From the NCBI GenBank assembly GCA_964019425.1, contig OZ025839.1, forward strand, positions 310,001 to 374,000: a DNA stretch of 64,000 nt, read 5' to 3'. The notes below the pieces were generated by a model. The model worked only from the letters and a program-made list of their open reading frames with translations, was not told the DNA's origin and did not search any database. This DNA is from Flectonema sp. DT1601 (taxonomy: Eukaryota; Euglenozoa; Diplonemea; Diplonemida; Diplonemidae). A program made the translations under genes and the position numbers. Positions 14,101 to 27,130 of this stretch are shown here, piece after piece. The number at the start of each line of letters is the position of its first letter. Positions within the stretch are counted from its first letter, which is position 1.

Positions 14101-17100
14101 AAACATCCATCTCCACACAAAAAGTTTTAAAAAACAGCCATCTCCTCACGAAAGTTTTAAAAAAACATCCATCTCCACACACAAAGTTTCGAAAAACAGC
14201 CATCTCCTCACGAAAGTTTTAAAAAAACATCCATCTCCACACAAAAAGTTTTAAAAAAACAGCCAGCTCCACACAAAAAGTTTTAAAAAACAGCCGCCCC
14301 CACACATAAAGTTTCAAAAAACACTCATCTCCTCACGAAAGTTTTAAAAAACAGCCATCTCCACACATAAAGTTTAAAAAAAACATCCATCTCCACACAA
14401 AAAGTTTTAAAAAACAGCCATCTCCACACGAAAGTTAAAAAAACGCTGTCTCCATACAAAAAGTTTCAAAAAACAGCCATCTCCACACACAAAGTTTTAA
14501 AAAACAGCCAGCTCCACACGAAAGTTAAAAAAACGCTGTCTCCATACAAAAAGTTTCAAAAAACAGCCATCTCCACACACAAAGTTTTAAAAAACAGCCA
14601 GCTCCACACAAAAAGTTTCAAAAAACAGCCATCTCCACAGACAAAGTTTTAAAAAACATCCATCTCCACAGACAAAGTTTTAGAAAACAGCCAGCTCCAC
14701 ACAAAAAGTTTCAAAAAACAGCCATCTCCACAGACAAAGTTTAAAAATCAGCCATCTCCACACAAAAAGTTTTGAAAATCAGCCATCTCCACACAAAAAG
14801 TTTCGAAAAACAGCCATCTCCTCACGAAAGTTTTAAAAAAACATCCATCTCCACACAAAAAGTTTTAAAAAAACAGCCAGCTCCACACAAAAAGTTTTAA
14901 AAAACAGCCGCCCCCACACATAAAGTTTCAAAAAACACTCATCTCCTCACGAAAGTTTTAAAAAACAGCCGTCTCCACACAAAAAGTTTCGAAAAACAGC
15001 CATCTCCACACATAAAGTTTAAAAAAAACATCCATCTCCACACAAAAAGTTTTAAAAAACAGCCATCTCCTCACGAAAGTTTTAAAAAAACATCCATCTC
15101 CACACAAAAAGTTTTAAAAAACAGCCAGCTCCACACAAAAAGTTTTAAAAAACAGCCGCCCCCACACATAAAGTTTCAAAAAACACTCATCTCCTCACGA
15201 AAGTTTCAAAAAACAGCCATCTCCACACGAAAGTTAAAAAACGCTGTCTACACACAAAAAGTTTCAAAAAACAGCCATCTCCACACATAAAGTTTAAAAA
15301 ACAGCCGCCCTCACACAAAAAGTTTTAAAAAACAGCCATCTCCACAGACAAAGTTTAAAAATCAGCCATCTCCACACAAAAAGTTTCGAAAAACAGCCAT
15401 CTCCTCACGAAAGTTTTAAAAAAACATCCATCTCCACACAAAAAGTTTTAAAAAAACAGCCAGCTCCACACAAAAAGTTTTAAAAAACAGCCGCCCCGAA
15501 CATAAAGTTTCTAAAAACACTCATCTCCTCACGAAAGTTTTAAAAAACAGCCATCTCCACACGAAAGTTAAAAAAACGCTGTCTCCATACAAAAAGTTTC
15601 AAAAAACAGCCATCTCCACAGACAAAGTTTCAAAAAACAGCCGCCCCCACACAAAAAGTTTCAAAAAACAGCCGCCCCCACACAAAAAGTTTCAAAAAAC
15701 AGCCATCTCCACACATAAAGTTTTAAAAAACAGCCATCTCCACACATAAAGTTTCAAAAAACAGCCATCTCCACAGACAAAGTTTTAAAAAACATCCATC
15801 TCCACAGACAAAGTTTTAGAAAACAGCCAGCTCCACACAAGAAGTTTCAAAAAACAGCCATCTCCACAGACAAAGTTTTAAAAAACAGCCAGCTCCACAC
15901 AAAAAGTTTCAAAAAACAGCCATCTCCACAGACAAAGTTTTAAAAAACATCCATCTCCACAGACAAAGTTTTAGAAAACAGCCAGCTCCACACAAAAAGT
16001 TTCAAAAAACACTCATCTCCTCACGAAAGTTTTAAAAAACAGCCAGCTCCACACAAAAAGTTTCAAAAAACATCCATCTCCACAGACAAAGTTTAAAAAT
16101 CAGCCATCTCCACACAAAAAGTTTTGAAAAACAGCCATCTCCACACAAAAAGTTTCAAAAAACAGCCATCTCCACAGACAAAGTTTAAAAATCAGCCATC
16201 TCCACACAAAAAGTTTTAAAAAACAGCCATCTCCACACAAAAAGTTTCGAAAAACAGCCATCTCCTCACGAAAGTTTTAAAAAAACATCCATCTCCACAC
16301 AAAAAGTTTTAAAAAAACAGCCAGCTCCACACAAAAAGTTTTAAAAAACAGCCGCCCCCACACATAAAGTTTCAAAAAACACTCATCTCCTCACGAAAGT
16401 TTTAAAAAACAGCCATCTCCACAGACAAAGTTTAAAAATCAGCCATCTCCACAGACAAAGTTTAAAAAACAGCCGTCTCCACACAAAAAGTTTCGAAAAA
16501 CAGCCATCTCCACACATAAAGTTTAAAAAAAACATCCATCTCTACACAAAAAGTTTTAAAAAACAGCCATCTCCTCACGAAAGTTTTAAAAAAACATCCA
16601 TCTCCACACACAAAGTTTCGAAAAACAGCCATCTCCTCACGAAAGTTTTAAAAAAACATCCATCTCCACACAAAAAGTTTTAAAAAAACAGCCAGCTCCA
16701 CACAAAAAGTTTTAAAAAACAGCCGCCCCCACACATAAAGTTTCAAAAAACACTCATCTCCTCACGAAAGTTTTAAAAAACAGCCATCTCCACACATAAA
16801 GTTTAAAAAAAACATCCATCTCCACACAAAAAGTTTTAAAAAACAGCCATCTCCACACGAAAGTTAAAAAAACGCTGTCTCCATACAAAAAGTTTCAAAA
16901 AACAGCCATCTCCACACACAAAGTTTTAAAAAACAGCCAGCTCCACACGAAAGTTAAAAAAACGCTGTCTCCATACAAAAAGTTTCAAAAAACAGCCATC
17001 TCCACACACAAAGTTTTAAAAAACAGCCAGCTCCACACAAAAAGTTTCAAAAAACAGCCATCTCCACAGACAAAGTTTTAAAAAACATCCATCTCCACAG

Positions 17101-20100
17101 ACAAAGTTTTAGAAAACAGCCAGCTCCACACAAAAAGTTTCAAAAAACAGCCATCTCCACAGACAAAGTTTAAAAATCAGCCATCTCCACACAAAAAGTT
17201 TTGAAAAACAGCCATCTCCACACAAAAAGTTTCGAAAAACAGCCATCTCCTCACGAAAGTTTTAAAAAAACATCCATCTCCACACAAAAAGTTTTAAAAA
17301 AACAGCCAGCTCCACACAAAAAGTTTTAAAAAACAGCCGCCCCCACACATAAAGTTTCAAAAAACACTCATCTCCTCACGAAAGTTTTAAAAAACAGCCG
17401 TCTCCACACAAAAAGTTTCGAAAAACAGCCATCTCCACACATAAAGTTTAAAAAAAACATCCATCTCCACACAAAAAGTTTTAAAAAACAGCCATCTCCT
17501 CACGAAAGTTTTAAAAAAACATCCATCTCCACACAAAAAGTTTTAAAAAACAGCCAGCTCCACACAAAAAGTTTTAAAAAACAGCCGCCCCCACACATAA
17601 AGTTTCAAAAAACACTCATCTCCTCACGAAAGTTTCAAAAAACAGCCATCTCCACACGAAAGTTAAAAAACGCTGTCTACACACAAAAAGTTTCAAAAAA
17701 CAGCCATCTCCACACATAAAGTTTAAAAAACAGCCGCCCCCACACAAAAAGTTTTAAAAAACAGCCATCTCCACAGACAAAGTTTAAAAATCAGCCATCT
17801 CCACACGAAAGTTAAAAAACGCTGTCTACACACAAAAAGTTTCAAAAAACAGCCATCTCCACACATAAAGTTTAAAAAACAGCCGCCCCCACACAAAAAG
17901 TTTTAAAAAACAGCCATCTCCACAGACAAAGTTTAAAAATCAGCCATCTCCACACAAAAAGTTTCGAAAAACAGCCATCTCCTCACGAAAGTTTTAAAAA
18001 AACATCCATCTCCACACAAAAAGTTTAAAAATCAGCCATCTCCACACGAAAGTTAAAAAACGCTGTCTACACACAAAAAGTTTCAAAAAACAGCCATCTC
18101 CACACATAAAGTTTAAAAAACAGCCGCCCCCACACAAAAAGTTTTAAAAAACAGCCATCTCCACAGACAAAGTTTAAAAATCAGCCATCTCCACACAAAA
18201 AGTTTCGAAAAACAGCCATCTCCTCACGAAAGTTTTAAAAAAACATCCATCTCCACACAAAAAGTTTTAAAAAAACAGCCAGCTCCACACAAAAAGTTTT
18301 AAAAAACAGCCGCCCCGAACATAAAGTTTCTAAAAACACTCATCTCCTCACGAAAGTTTTAAAAAACAGCCATCTCCACACGAAAGTTAAAAAAACGCTG
18401 TCTCCATACAAAAAGTTTCAAAAAACAGCCATCTCCACAGACAAAGTTTCAAAAAACAGCCGCCCCCACACAAAAAGTTTCAAAAAACAGCCGCCCCCAC
18501 ACAAAAAGTTTCAAAAAACAGCCATCTCCACACATAAAGTTTTAAAAAACAGCCATCTCCACACATAAAGTTTCAAAAAACAGCCATCTCCACAGACAAA
18601 GTTTTAGAAAACAGCCATCTCCACAGACAAAGTTTTAAAAAACATCCATCTCCACAGACAAAGTTTTAGAAAACAGCCAGCTCCACACAAAAAGTTTCAA
18701 AAAACAGCCATCTCCACAGACAAAGTTTTAAAAAACAGCCAGCTCCACACAAAAAGTTTCAAAAAACAGCCATCTCCACAGACAAAGTTTTAAAAAACAT
18801 CCATCTCCACAGACAAAGTTTTAGAAAACAGCCAGCTCCACACAAAAAGTTTCAAAAAACACTCATCTCCTCACGAAAGTTTTAAAAAACAGCCGTCTCC
18901 ACACAAAAAGTTTCAAAAAACAGCCATCTCCACACATAAAGTTTAAAAAAAACATCCATCTCCACACAAAAAGTTTTAAAAAACAGCCATCTCCTCACGA
19001 AAGTTTTAAAAAAACATCCATCTCCACACAAAAAGTTTCAAAAAACAGCCATCTCCACACACAAAGTTTCGAAAAACAGCCATCTCCTCACGAAAGTTTT
19101 AAAAAAACATCCATCTCCACACAAAAAGTTTTAAAAAAACAGCCAGCTCCACACAAAAAGTTTTAAAAAACAGCCGCCCCCACACATAAAGTTTCAAAAA
19201 ACACTCATCTCCTCACGAAAGTTTTAAAAAACAGCCGTCTCCACACAAAAAGTTTCAAAAAACAGCCGCCCCCACACAAAAAGTTTCAAAAAACAGCCAT
19301 CTCCACACATAAAGTTTAAAAAAACATCCATCTCCACACAAAAAGTTTTAAAAAACAGCCATCTCCTCACGAAAGTTTTAAAAAACGGCCATCTCCACAC
19401 GAAAGTTAAAAAAACGCTGTCTCCATACAAAAAGTTTCAAAAAACAGCCATCTCCACACACAAAGTTTTAAAAAACAGCCAGCTCCACACGAAAGTTAAA
19501 AAAACGCTGTCTCCATACAAAAAGTTTCAAAAAACAGCCATCTCCACACACAAAGTTTTAAAAAACAGCCAGCTCCACACAAAAAGTTTCAAAAAACAGC
19601 CATCTCCACAGACAAAGTTTTAAAAAACATCCATCTCCACAGACAAAGTTTTAGAAAACAGCCAGCTCCACACAAAAAGTTTCAAAAAACAGCCATCTCC
19701 ACAGACAAAGTTTAAAAATCAGCCATCTCCACACAAAAAGTTTTGAAAAACAGCCATCTCCACACAAAAAGTTTCGAAAAACAGCCATCTCCTCACGAAA
19801 GTTTTAAAAAAACATCCATCTCCACACAAAAAGTTTTAAAAAAACAGCCAGCTCCACACAAAAAGTTTTAAAAAACAGCCGCCCCCACACATAAAGTTTC
19901 AAAAAACACTCATCTCCTCACGAAAGTTTCAAAAAACAGCCATCTCCACACGAAAGTTAAAAAACGCTGTCTACACACAAAAAGTTTCAAAAAACAGCCA
20001 TCTCCACACATAAAGTTTAAAAAACAGCCGCCCCCACACAAAAAGTTTTAAAAAACAGCCATCTCCACAGACAAAGTTTAAAAATCAGCCATCTCCACAC

Positions 20101-23100
20101 AAAAAGTTTCGAAAAACAGCCATCTCCTCACAAAAAGTTTTAAAAAAACATCCATCTCCACACAAAAAGTTTTAAAAAAACAGCCAGCTCCACACAAAAA
20201 GTTTTAAAAAACAGCCGCCCCGAACATAAAGTTTCTAAAAACACTCATCTCCTCACGAAAGTTTTAAAAAACAGCCATCTCCACACGAAAGTTAAAAAAA
20301 CGCTGTCTCCATACAAAAAGTTTCAAAAAACAGCCATCTCCACACACAAAGTTTTAAAAAACAGCCAGCTCCACACGAAAGTTAAAAAAACTCTGTCTCC
20401 ATACAAAAAGTTTCAAAAAACAGCCATCTCCACACACAAAGTTTTAAAAAACATCCATCTCCACAGACAAAGTTTTAGAAAACAGCCAGCTCCACACAAA
20501 AAGTTTCAAAAAACAGCCATCTCCACAGACAAAGTTTTAAAAAACATCCATCTCCACAGACAAAGTTTTAGAAAACAGCCAGCTCCACACAAAAAGTTTC
20601 AAAAAACAGCCATCTCCACAGACAAAGTTTAAAAATCAGCCATCTCCACACAAAAAGTTTTGAAAACAGCCATCTCCACACAAAAAGTTTCGAAAAACAG
20701 CCATCTCCTCACGAAAGTTTTAAAAAAACATCCATCTCCACACAAAAAGTTTTAAAAAAACAGCCAGCTCCACACAAAAAGTTTTAAAAAACAGCCGCCC
20801 CCACACATAAAGTTTCAAAAAACAGCCATCTCCACAGACAAAGTTTTAAAAAACAGCCATCTCCACAGACAAAGTTTTAAAAAAACATCCATCTCCACAC
20901 ACAAAGTTTTAAAAAACAGCCAGCTCCACACGAAAGTTAAAAAAACGCTGTCTCCATACAAAAAGTTTCAAAAAACAGCCATCTCCTCACGAAAGTTTTA
21001 AAAAACAGCCGTCTCCACACATAAAGTTTAAAAAACAGCCAGCTCCACACACAAAGTTTAAAAAAAACATCCATCTCCACACATAAAGTTTCAAAAAACA
21101 CTCATCTCCTCACGAAAGTTTCAAAAAACAGCCATCTCCACACGAAAGTTAAAAAACGCTGTCTACACACAAAAAGTTTCAAAAAACAGCCATCTCCACA
21201 CATAAAGTTTAAAAAACAGCCGCCCCCACACAAAAAGTTTTAAAAAACAGCCATCTCCACAGACAAAGTTTAAAAATCAGCCATCTCCATACAAAAAGTT
21301 TCGAAAAACAGCCATCTCCTCACAAAAAGTTTTAAAAAAACATCCATCTCCACACAAAAAGTTTTAAAAAAACAGCCAGCTCCACACAAAAAGTTTTAAA
21401 AAACAGCCGCCCCGAACATAAAGTTTCTAAAAACACTCATCTCCTCACGAAAGTTTTAAAAAACAGCCATCTCCACACGAAAGTTAAAAAAACGCTGTCT
21501 CCATACAAAAAGTTTCAAAAAACAGCCATCTCCACACACAAAGTTTTAAAAAACAGCCAGCTCCACACGAAAGTTAAAAAAACGCTGTCTCCATACAAAA
21601 AGTTTCAAAAAACAGCCATCTCCACACACAAAGTTTTAAAAAACAGCCAGCTCCACACAAAAGTTTCGAAAAACAGCCATCTCCTCACGAAAGTTTTAAA
21701 AAAACATCCATCTCCACACAAAAAGTTTTAAAAAAACAGCCAGCTCCACACAAAAAGTTTTAAAAAACAGCCGCCCCCACACATAAAGTTTCAAAAAACA
21801 CTCATCTCCTCACGAAAGTTTTAAAAAACAGCCATCTCCACACGAAAGTTAAAAAAACGCTGTCTCCACACAAAAAGTTTCAAAAAACAGCCAGCTCCAC
21901 ACAAAAAGTTTCAAAAAACAGCCATCTCCACAGACAAAGTTTTAAAAAACATCCATCTCCACAGACAAAGTTTTAGAAAACAGCCAGCTCCACACAAAAA
22001 GTTTCAAAAAACAGCCATCTCCACACATAAAGTTTAAAAAACAGCCGCCCCCACACAAAAAGTTTTAAAAAACAGCCATCTCCACAGACAAAGTTTAAAA
22101 ATCAGCCATCTCCACACAAAAAGTTTTGAAAAACAGCCATCTCCACACAAAAAGTTTCGAAAAACAGCCATCTCCTCACGAAAGTTTTAAAAAAACATCC
22201 ATCTCCACACAAAAAGTTTTAAAAAAACAGCCAGCTCCACACAAAAAGTTTTAAAAAACAGCCGCCCCGAACATAAAGTTTCTAAAAACACTCATCTCCT
22301 CACGAAAGTTTTAAAAAACAGCCATCTCCACACGAAAGTTAAAAAAACGCTGTCTCCATACAAAAAGTTTCAAAAAACAGCCATCTCCACACATAAAGTT
22401 TAAAAAACAGCCAGCTCCACACAAAAAGTTTCAAAAAACAGCCATCTCCACACACAAAGTTTTAAAAAACAGCCAGCTCCACACGAAAGTTAAAAAAACA
22501 GCCGTCTCCACACAAAAAGTTTTAAAAAACAGCCATCTCCACACACAAAGTTTCAAAAAACAGCCATCTCCACACGAAAGTTAAAGTAACAGCCGTCTCC
22601 ACACATAAAGTTTCAAAAAACAGCCATCTCCACACGAAAGTTAAAATAACAGCCGTCTCCACACACAAAGTTTCAAAAAACAGCCAGCTCCACACGAAAG
22701 TTAAAAAAACAGCCGTCTCCACACATAAGGTTTTAAAAAACAGCCATCTCCACACACAAAGTTTCAAAAAACAGCCAGCTCCACACGAAAGTTAAAAAAT
22801 CAGCCGTCTCCACACATAAAGTTTAAAAAAACATCCATCTCCACACACAAAGTTTTAAAAAACAGCCAGCTCCACACAAAAAGTTTTAAAAAACAGCCAT
22901 CTCCTCACGAAAGTTTTAAAAAACAGCCAGCTCCACACATAAAGTTTAAAAAAACATCCATCTCCACAGACAAAGTTTTAAAAAACAGCCAGCTCCACAG
23001 ACAAAGTTTTAGAAAACAGCCAGCTCCACACAAAAAGTTTCAAAAAACAGCCATCTCCACACGAAAGTTTTAAAAAACAGCCAGCTCCACACATAAAGTT

Positions 23101-23288
23101 TTAAAAAACATCCATCTCCACAGACAAAGTTTTAAAAAACAGCCATCTCCACAGACAAAGTTTTAGAAAACAGCCAGCTCCACACAAAAAGTTTCAAAAA
23201 AACAGCCATCTCCACACATAAAGTTTAAAAAACAGCCAGCTCCACACGAAAGTTAAAAAAACAGCCGTCTCCACACATAAAGTTTAAA
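11178..23288. repeat. Minisatellite array 2 (~30-bp monomer)
   Basis: About 12 kb of the same monomer family as array 1, roughly 390-400 copies. Blocks with the same variant order recur inside it: the GCCCCGAACATAAAG variant is near 15487, 18308, 20215, 21407 and 22262, and the block around 14450-15600 resembles 16850-18420. Toward the right end (22400-23280) the A-run variants change and AACAGCCGTCTCCACAC becomes common, suggesting older or differently homogenised copies at the gene-facing edge. ORFs read on either strand are repeat translations. Confidence 0.95.
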
Positions 23289-23499
23289 TTCACAGCAAGG
23301 TAAAGGAGCAATTTCAGAGAAAAGATTAAGATCAATCAGTACAGATAATGAACCTTGTCTAAACTCTGCAAACAATCTTGCTAAAGATAAATATGTGAAG
23401 AAAAGACAACGCTGCAATGGTTGCGGCATGACAAGATTAGATCTAATTTCACATCAAAAGAAGTGCTCAATGTACCTCGCTCTCGTAAATGAACTTTAG
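23281..23499 (+). pseudogene. Zinc-finger coding fragment abutting the satellite (3' end of a gene or exon)
   Basis: An open frame of 72 codons ending in TAG at 23497. It opens right where the minisatellite stops, because the frame is closed by a TAA inside the last monomer. There is no upstream ATG; the first Met is internal. The product is polar and basic, then carries a Cys-X2-Cys-X9-His-X4-Cys pattern (CNGCGM...HQKKC), a plausible small zinc finger. Codon use looks protein-like, unlike the neighbouring repeats. It could be the last exon of a gene whose 5' part lies beyond or was replaced by the satellite, or a decayed fragment. The spacing does not fit a retroviral-type zinc knuckle. Family not recognised. 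Confidence 0.45.
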
Positions 23500-23912
23500 A
23501 TCATCTTCAAAACGTTATACTTTTTGTTTTTATAACAAAAGAGTAGTGTGCTACGAACTAGCTAGAATAAGAACTGTTTTTTTCTTTTAACTTCGTTTAA
23601 GTGTAAGTTGTAACGGACTACAGGGCATGGGAGGCTCAACCTGTTAGTACGTGTTCCCCGAATTACCGGATTCGACAACGTTTCCTGGTCTGTAAGACAA
23701 AATTATAGTTATCTCTTTATATTTTTCTTTTTTATTTTCTCTTTTTTCTAAAGGTAATTTTCTTTGATTAACAACTACAAATATTTTTCAGTCAAGTACT
23801 TGATATTAATTTTGTTTTCTTTGATATCTAAAGTTGTTACTGTTTTTACATTGTCAAAGTTTCACCCCCACTCTATTTATCGTCATTGGTGCGCACCTTC
23901 GAACAGGAAGGC
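23500..23912. repeat. Intergenic segment with dispersed repeat copies
   Basis: No gene is visible. 23600-23680 (TAACGGAC...GCTCAACCTG...CCCC) resembles 55670-55710 and more weakly 55365-55415. 23764-23868 (AAGTACTTGATATTAATTTTG, then TAAAGTTGTTACTGT and ACATTGTCAAAGTTTCACCC) is a good match to 46695-46795 and a weaker match to 55550-55640 and 55925-56005. These are old copies of one non-coding dispersed family. Confidence 0.55.
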
Positions 23913-25647
23913 CACGGAATTTTTTACTTCTCTTCCCAAGGTTGAACCTTGGGATAAAAACAAACAATTAACACAGTGTAGACAAACACCTGCCGGACAT
24001 CTGCAGAGCAGCGATCGATGTCGATGTCTTCGTTGTTGAACTTCCTGGCGTTTATGTTTTTGTTCTAAACAACAACACAACACCAACTAACTTCTTGAAA
24101 ACAGGTTTGTCTCTTTGCCCGTTCTTTCTTGTTTCCCTTTGCCGCCGGAAGAACGAAGGTCGACGGAGGTCCGAAGCATTGCTTGCGATGATGTTCCGGT
24201 ATGTGTTGCATCTCTGTTATTTGTTTGTTTCAACTCAATTGGTTCATCTTAGGTTTTAGAAGTCTTCGTCCTGTTCGTTGGGAAGGGCCTGAATCAAAAG
24301 TTCAGAGTCAGAGGCAGCCACAATTGACATCTCATATTTGCTGAATGATCATGGTCGGGTTGTTCGCGATATCTGGCTTACAGAACCAGCATTCACCTGT
24401 CTCCTGGCAGAGATGGGAGGCGTAATGGAAAGACACCACAGAACAGAACAGAACAGAACAGAACAGTCTGAACGAGAATGAGCCCCTCAGTGATTAAACC
24501 CACCGCACACGCGATGCGCCGGTCCAAAGTCCGGAACCTCACCACAAGCGATGGTCAGGAAGGGTGATGGGTCGCCGGGCACAAGCGATGCCCATTTAGT
24601 TGTCAAAGTGACATGTATGGCAAACTGAACAGGTTTGACATCGCACAGCACACCAGCACCAACGGTACCATCCTACTTGTGCGAGTTCCACATGAGAACA
24701 TTGATGTCGACACACCATCGTTAAGACAGCAGAGATTGCAACGAAGACACATAGAGATCCAAAAGCAGTACTATTGCAACACATATTATTCACTGGATAT
24801 CACTCACTTTTTTCACTAGAATTCACACATTTTCACACATTTTCACGGGATTTCACTACCAGAAAGCAGCAAAAAAATAAGTGAAAAATCGTGAACACCT
24901 CCACCCTGCCGATCGCCTCAGCTCATGTGAAGTACCTGTTTTCTTTTGACGAAATTAAAAAAAAAAATTTTTACATAACTAAACTGAGTGGAATACAATA
25001 CCTAACAATCAGTGCGTTCACTGGCCTTAGGGCTGTTCGGACTTATGCTTTGGACTGTTCCCTTGCAGAAAAAAAAGTAAAATAAACCAACTTTGGGACA
25101 TTAGAAAAACATAAAATAAAAGTTGCTACGACCAAAAGACAACTGCAAAAAAAAAGGCTTTTGTAAGCTTTTGTAGAAGCTACAGAATGTAGCAGTAATG
25201 TCACATAGTGATGTGGCAGTCTGAATTAAAAAAAAAATTGGGAGAGGAATAGGAGCAGTGAACTTTTGATTCAGGCCCTTCCCAACAAACAGGACGAAGA
25301 CTTCTAAAACCTAAGATGAACCAGGGGGTTCAAACAAACAAATAACAGAGACACAACACATACCGGAACATCATCGCAGGTAGTGCTTCTGACCTCCGTC
25401 GACCTTCGTTCTTCCGGCGGCAAAGGGAAACAAGAAAGAATGGGCAATGAGACAAACCTGATTTAAGTTGTTAATTGGAGTTGTTCTGTTGTTGAAGACA
25501 AAAACATAAACGCCAGGAAGTCCAACAACGAAGACATCGACATCGGTCGCTGCTCTGCAGATGTCCGGCGGGTGTTTGTCTGCACTGTGTTATTGTTTGT
25601 TTTTATACCCCAGGGTTCGACCCTGGGAAGAGAAGTAAATTTCCGTC
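23913..25647. mobile_element. Foldback element with ~390-bp inverted arms
   Basis: The left arm (23913-24303) and right arm (25260-25647) are reverse complements at roughly 85-90% identity by eye, with several small indels. The outer part of each arm carries its own small palindrome built on CCCAGGGTTCGACCCTGGG (less perfect on the left). The 956-bp centre holds no recognisable gene, only a GAACA pentamer run near 24440-24470 and short unsupported ORFs. The shape fits a non-autonomous foldback DNA transposon or large MITE. No clear target-site duplication was seen, so transposition is inferred. The GGGTTCGACCC core resembles a tRNA T-arm, but no tRNA can be drawn. Confidence 0.6.
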
Positions 25648-25811
25648 AGTGTTTTTCTTGCTCTAATTATATTATTTTAGTTCTTCTCAAAAACAGAATA
25701 ATATGTGTGGAATTCTTTTTATAATAAATTGTGTTGGTTTATATAATTATGTGTTGCAAGGTTCATCATTTTTTAAGCACCTCCACCCTCCCCTCTCCTT
25801 CCCATCATACA

Positions 25812-26567
25812 ATGTGGTGGTGGCAACTCGGGGGACTATTGCAGTGGATGCAAGTAAAATGTATTCAGACAATTCAATTTATATTTACTGCGGTGAGCAT
25901 AACAGTCGGAGCAACGCCATTTCGAGAATGTCCTCCAGATGCACCACCCAGTGTAGCACTGAGACTAATGCAAATGGTAAGGAATAGAAAAAAACCTTCA
26001 AAAATATTAGTATTAGACTTAGACGAAACGCTTATACACGCTTCGAAAACTGCTCTTGATCCAACTCATTTCGATGTTATCATACGTGACACTGAAATGC
26101 CGGATGGAAGATTCACAACCAGGTATGTATGTGAAAGACCGTATTTGCAATATTTCTTAGCTCAAGTATCACAGTGGTTTACCATTGCTATCTTCACTGC
26201 TGCAACGAAGGAATACGCAAGTCCAATTATAACCAAAATCGATCGTTCGAAAGTTATTAAAAAAAAATATTTTAGAAATGACTGTGAGATTGATAGAGGC
26301 CACTATGTTAAGAATTTATCCCGACTGCATCAAAGAAAGGTTTACTCATCGTACATTATTATCGATAATTTACCTGTGAGCTATAAAAGTAATCCGAATA
26401 ACGCTATTCCCATATCTTCATTTTCAGCCTCGAATTACGACACTGATACTGAGCTACTAAAACTGCTTCCTCTTTTGGAGGCTCTCAGTCAAGTCAACGA
26501 TGTTCGCAGCATACTCGAATTACGTAGCAATCCGACAAAGGAATTTGCTGACAGAATATCGAGATGA
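25812..26567 (+). CDS. FCP1/SCP-type protein phosphatase, Dullard (CTDNEP1)-like
   Basis: A 251-residue HAD-family Ser/Thr phosphatase. A hydrophobic stretch at residues 17-36 looks like an N-terminal membrane anchor. The catalytic DLDET motif (DxDxT) is at 69-73, FTAAT at 128-132, and IIIDNLP with the following NAIPI at 182-201, as in the SCP/Dullard group. The tail (DTELLKLLPLLEAL...DVR) is the classic C-terminal end of that domain, so the gene is complete. In animals and fungi these enzymes act at the nuclear envelope/ER on lipins. I chose Met at 25812 because an in-frame Met at 25731 lies in Phe/Ser-rich leader sequence; an acceptor-like AG is at 25695. The substrate here is unknown. Confidence 0.85.
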   Translation: MWWWQLGGLLQWMQVKCIQTIQFIFTAVSITVGATPFRECPPDAPPSVALRLMQMVRNRKKPSKILVLDLDETLIHASKTALDPTHFDVIIRDTEMPDGRFTTRYVCERPYLQYFLAQVSQWFTIAIFTAATKEYASPIITKIDRSKVIKKKYFRNDCEIDRGHYVKNLSRLHQRKVYSSYIIIDNLPVSYKSNPNNAIPISSFSASNYDTDTELLKLLPLLEALSQVNDVRSILELRSNPTKEFADRISR

Positions 26568-27130
26568 TAATAGGGATGGGTTGCCTGTTTGTGGAATTTC
26601 AATCAAACCAGATGGCTTCCACTGTGAGGCTGTAAAACGACAAACTCAGAAGTAATTTTTTTTTTATAATTTTTTTTTTATAATTACTTTTAACTATCAA
26701 ATTGTTTTTTGGGATGATGGACCACCTTTTTTTTTTCTTTTTTTTTTCTTCTGCACTGACGAAGTTAGAGGAAAAACTGTTTCATGGAATTAAAGAGCCG
26801 TTTTATCTATTAATTGTATCCATTTTCCCTGCGCGCCAGTATTACTGTCTGCGATTAACAAAAATATAAGGCTTTATCTGAATGGTTTTTTTTTTTTTTC
26901 TTCTTTTCCGCCTGCATTATATTAGTAATACACAAATGCTTTGGATTTAGTTCCATCTTGTGTCAAGAATTAAAAAAAAAAAAAAAAAAAAAACGTTGTG
27001 ATCTGAAGAACTCTTTGGTGTCGTATTTCATTAATTATTAATTAATTTTTATTCTCTCGTTTTTCTTTCTCTTTTTCCCCTTTCAGTATTTCTTTCTTTT
27101 TTGCAACTCAAAAAGTTCTATTAAAAGAGA
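26568..27130. other. Intergenic region, no gene seen
   Basis: A/T-rich with long T runs (26650-26770, 26887-26905) and an A run of about 22 near 26970-26993. The proximal part is presumably the 3' UTR of the phosphatase. The distal part (27045-27086) is a pyrimidine tract ending in TTTCAG at 27081-27086, the likely trans-splice acceptor of the next gene. Confidence 0.6.

Noticed and set aside
11066-23280. ORFs on both strands in the minisatellite (e.g. 19224-19430, 22522-22767)
   Set aside because: Pure repeat translations whose frames are kept open only by chance variant order.
600-23290. CRISPR-like array
   Set aside because: Repeats are directly adjacent without unique spacers and the genome is eukaryotic.
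25610-25632. tRNA gene suggested by GGGTTCGACCC
   Set aside because: Only a T-arm-like palindrome is present; no acceptor, D or anticodon arms fit on either strand.
26970-26993. A run as the tail of a retrocopy
   Set aside because: Similar A runs are common in intergenic DNA here and no source sequence or target duplication was seen.
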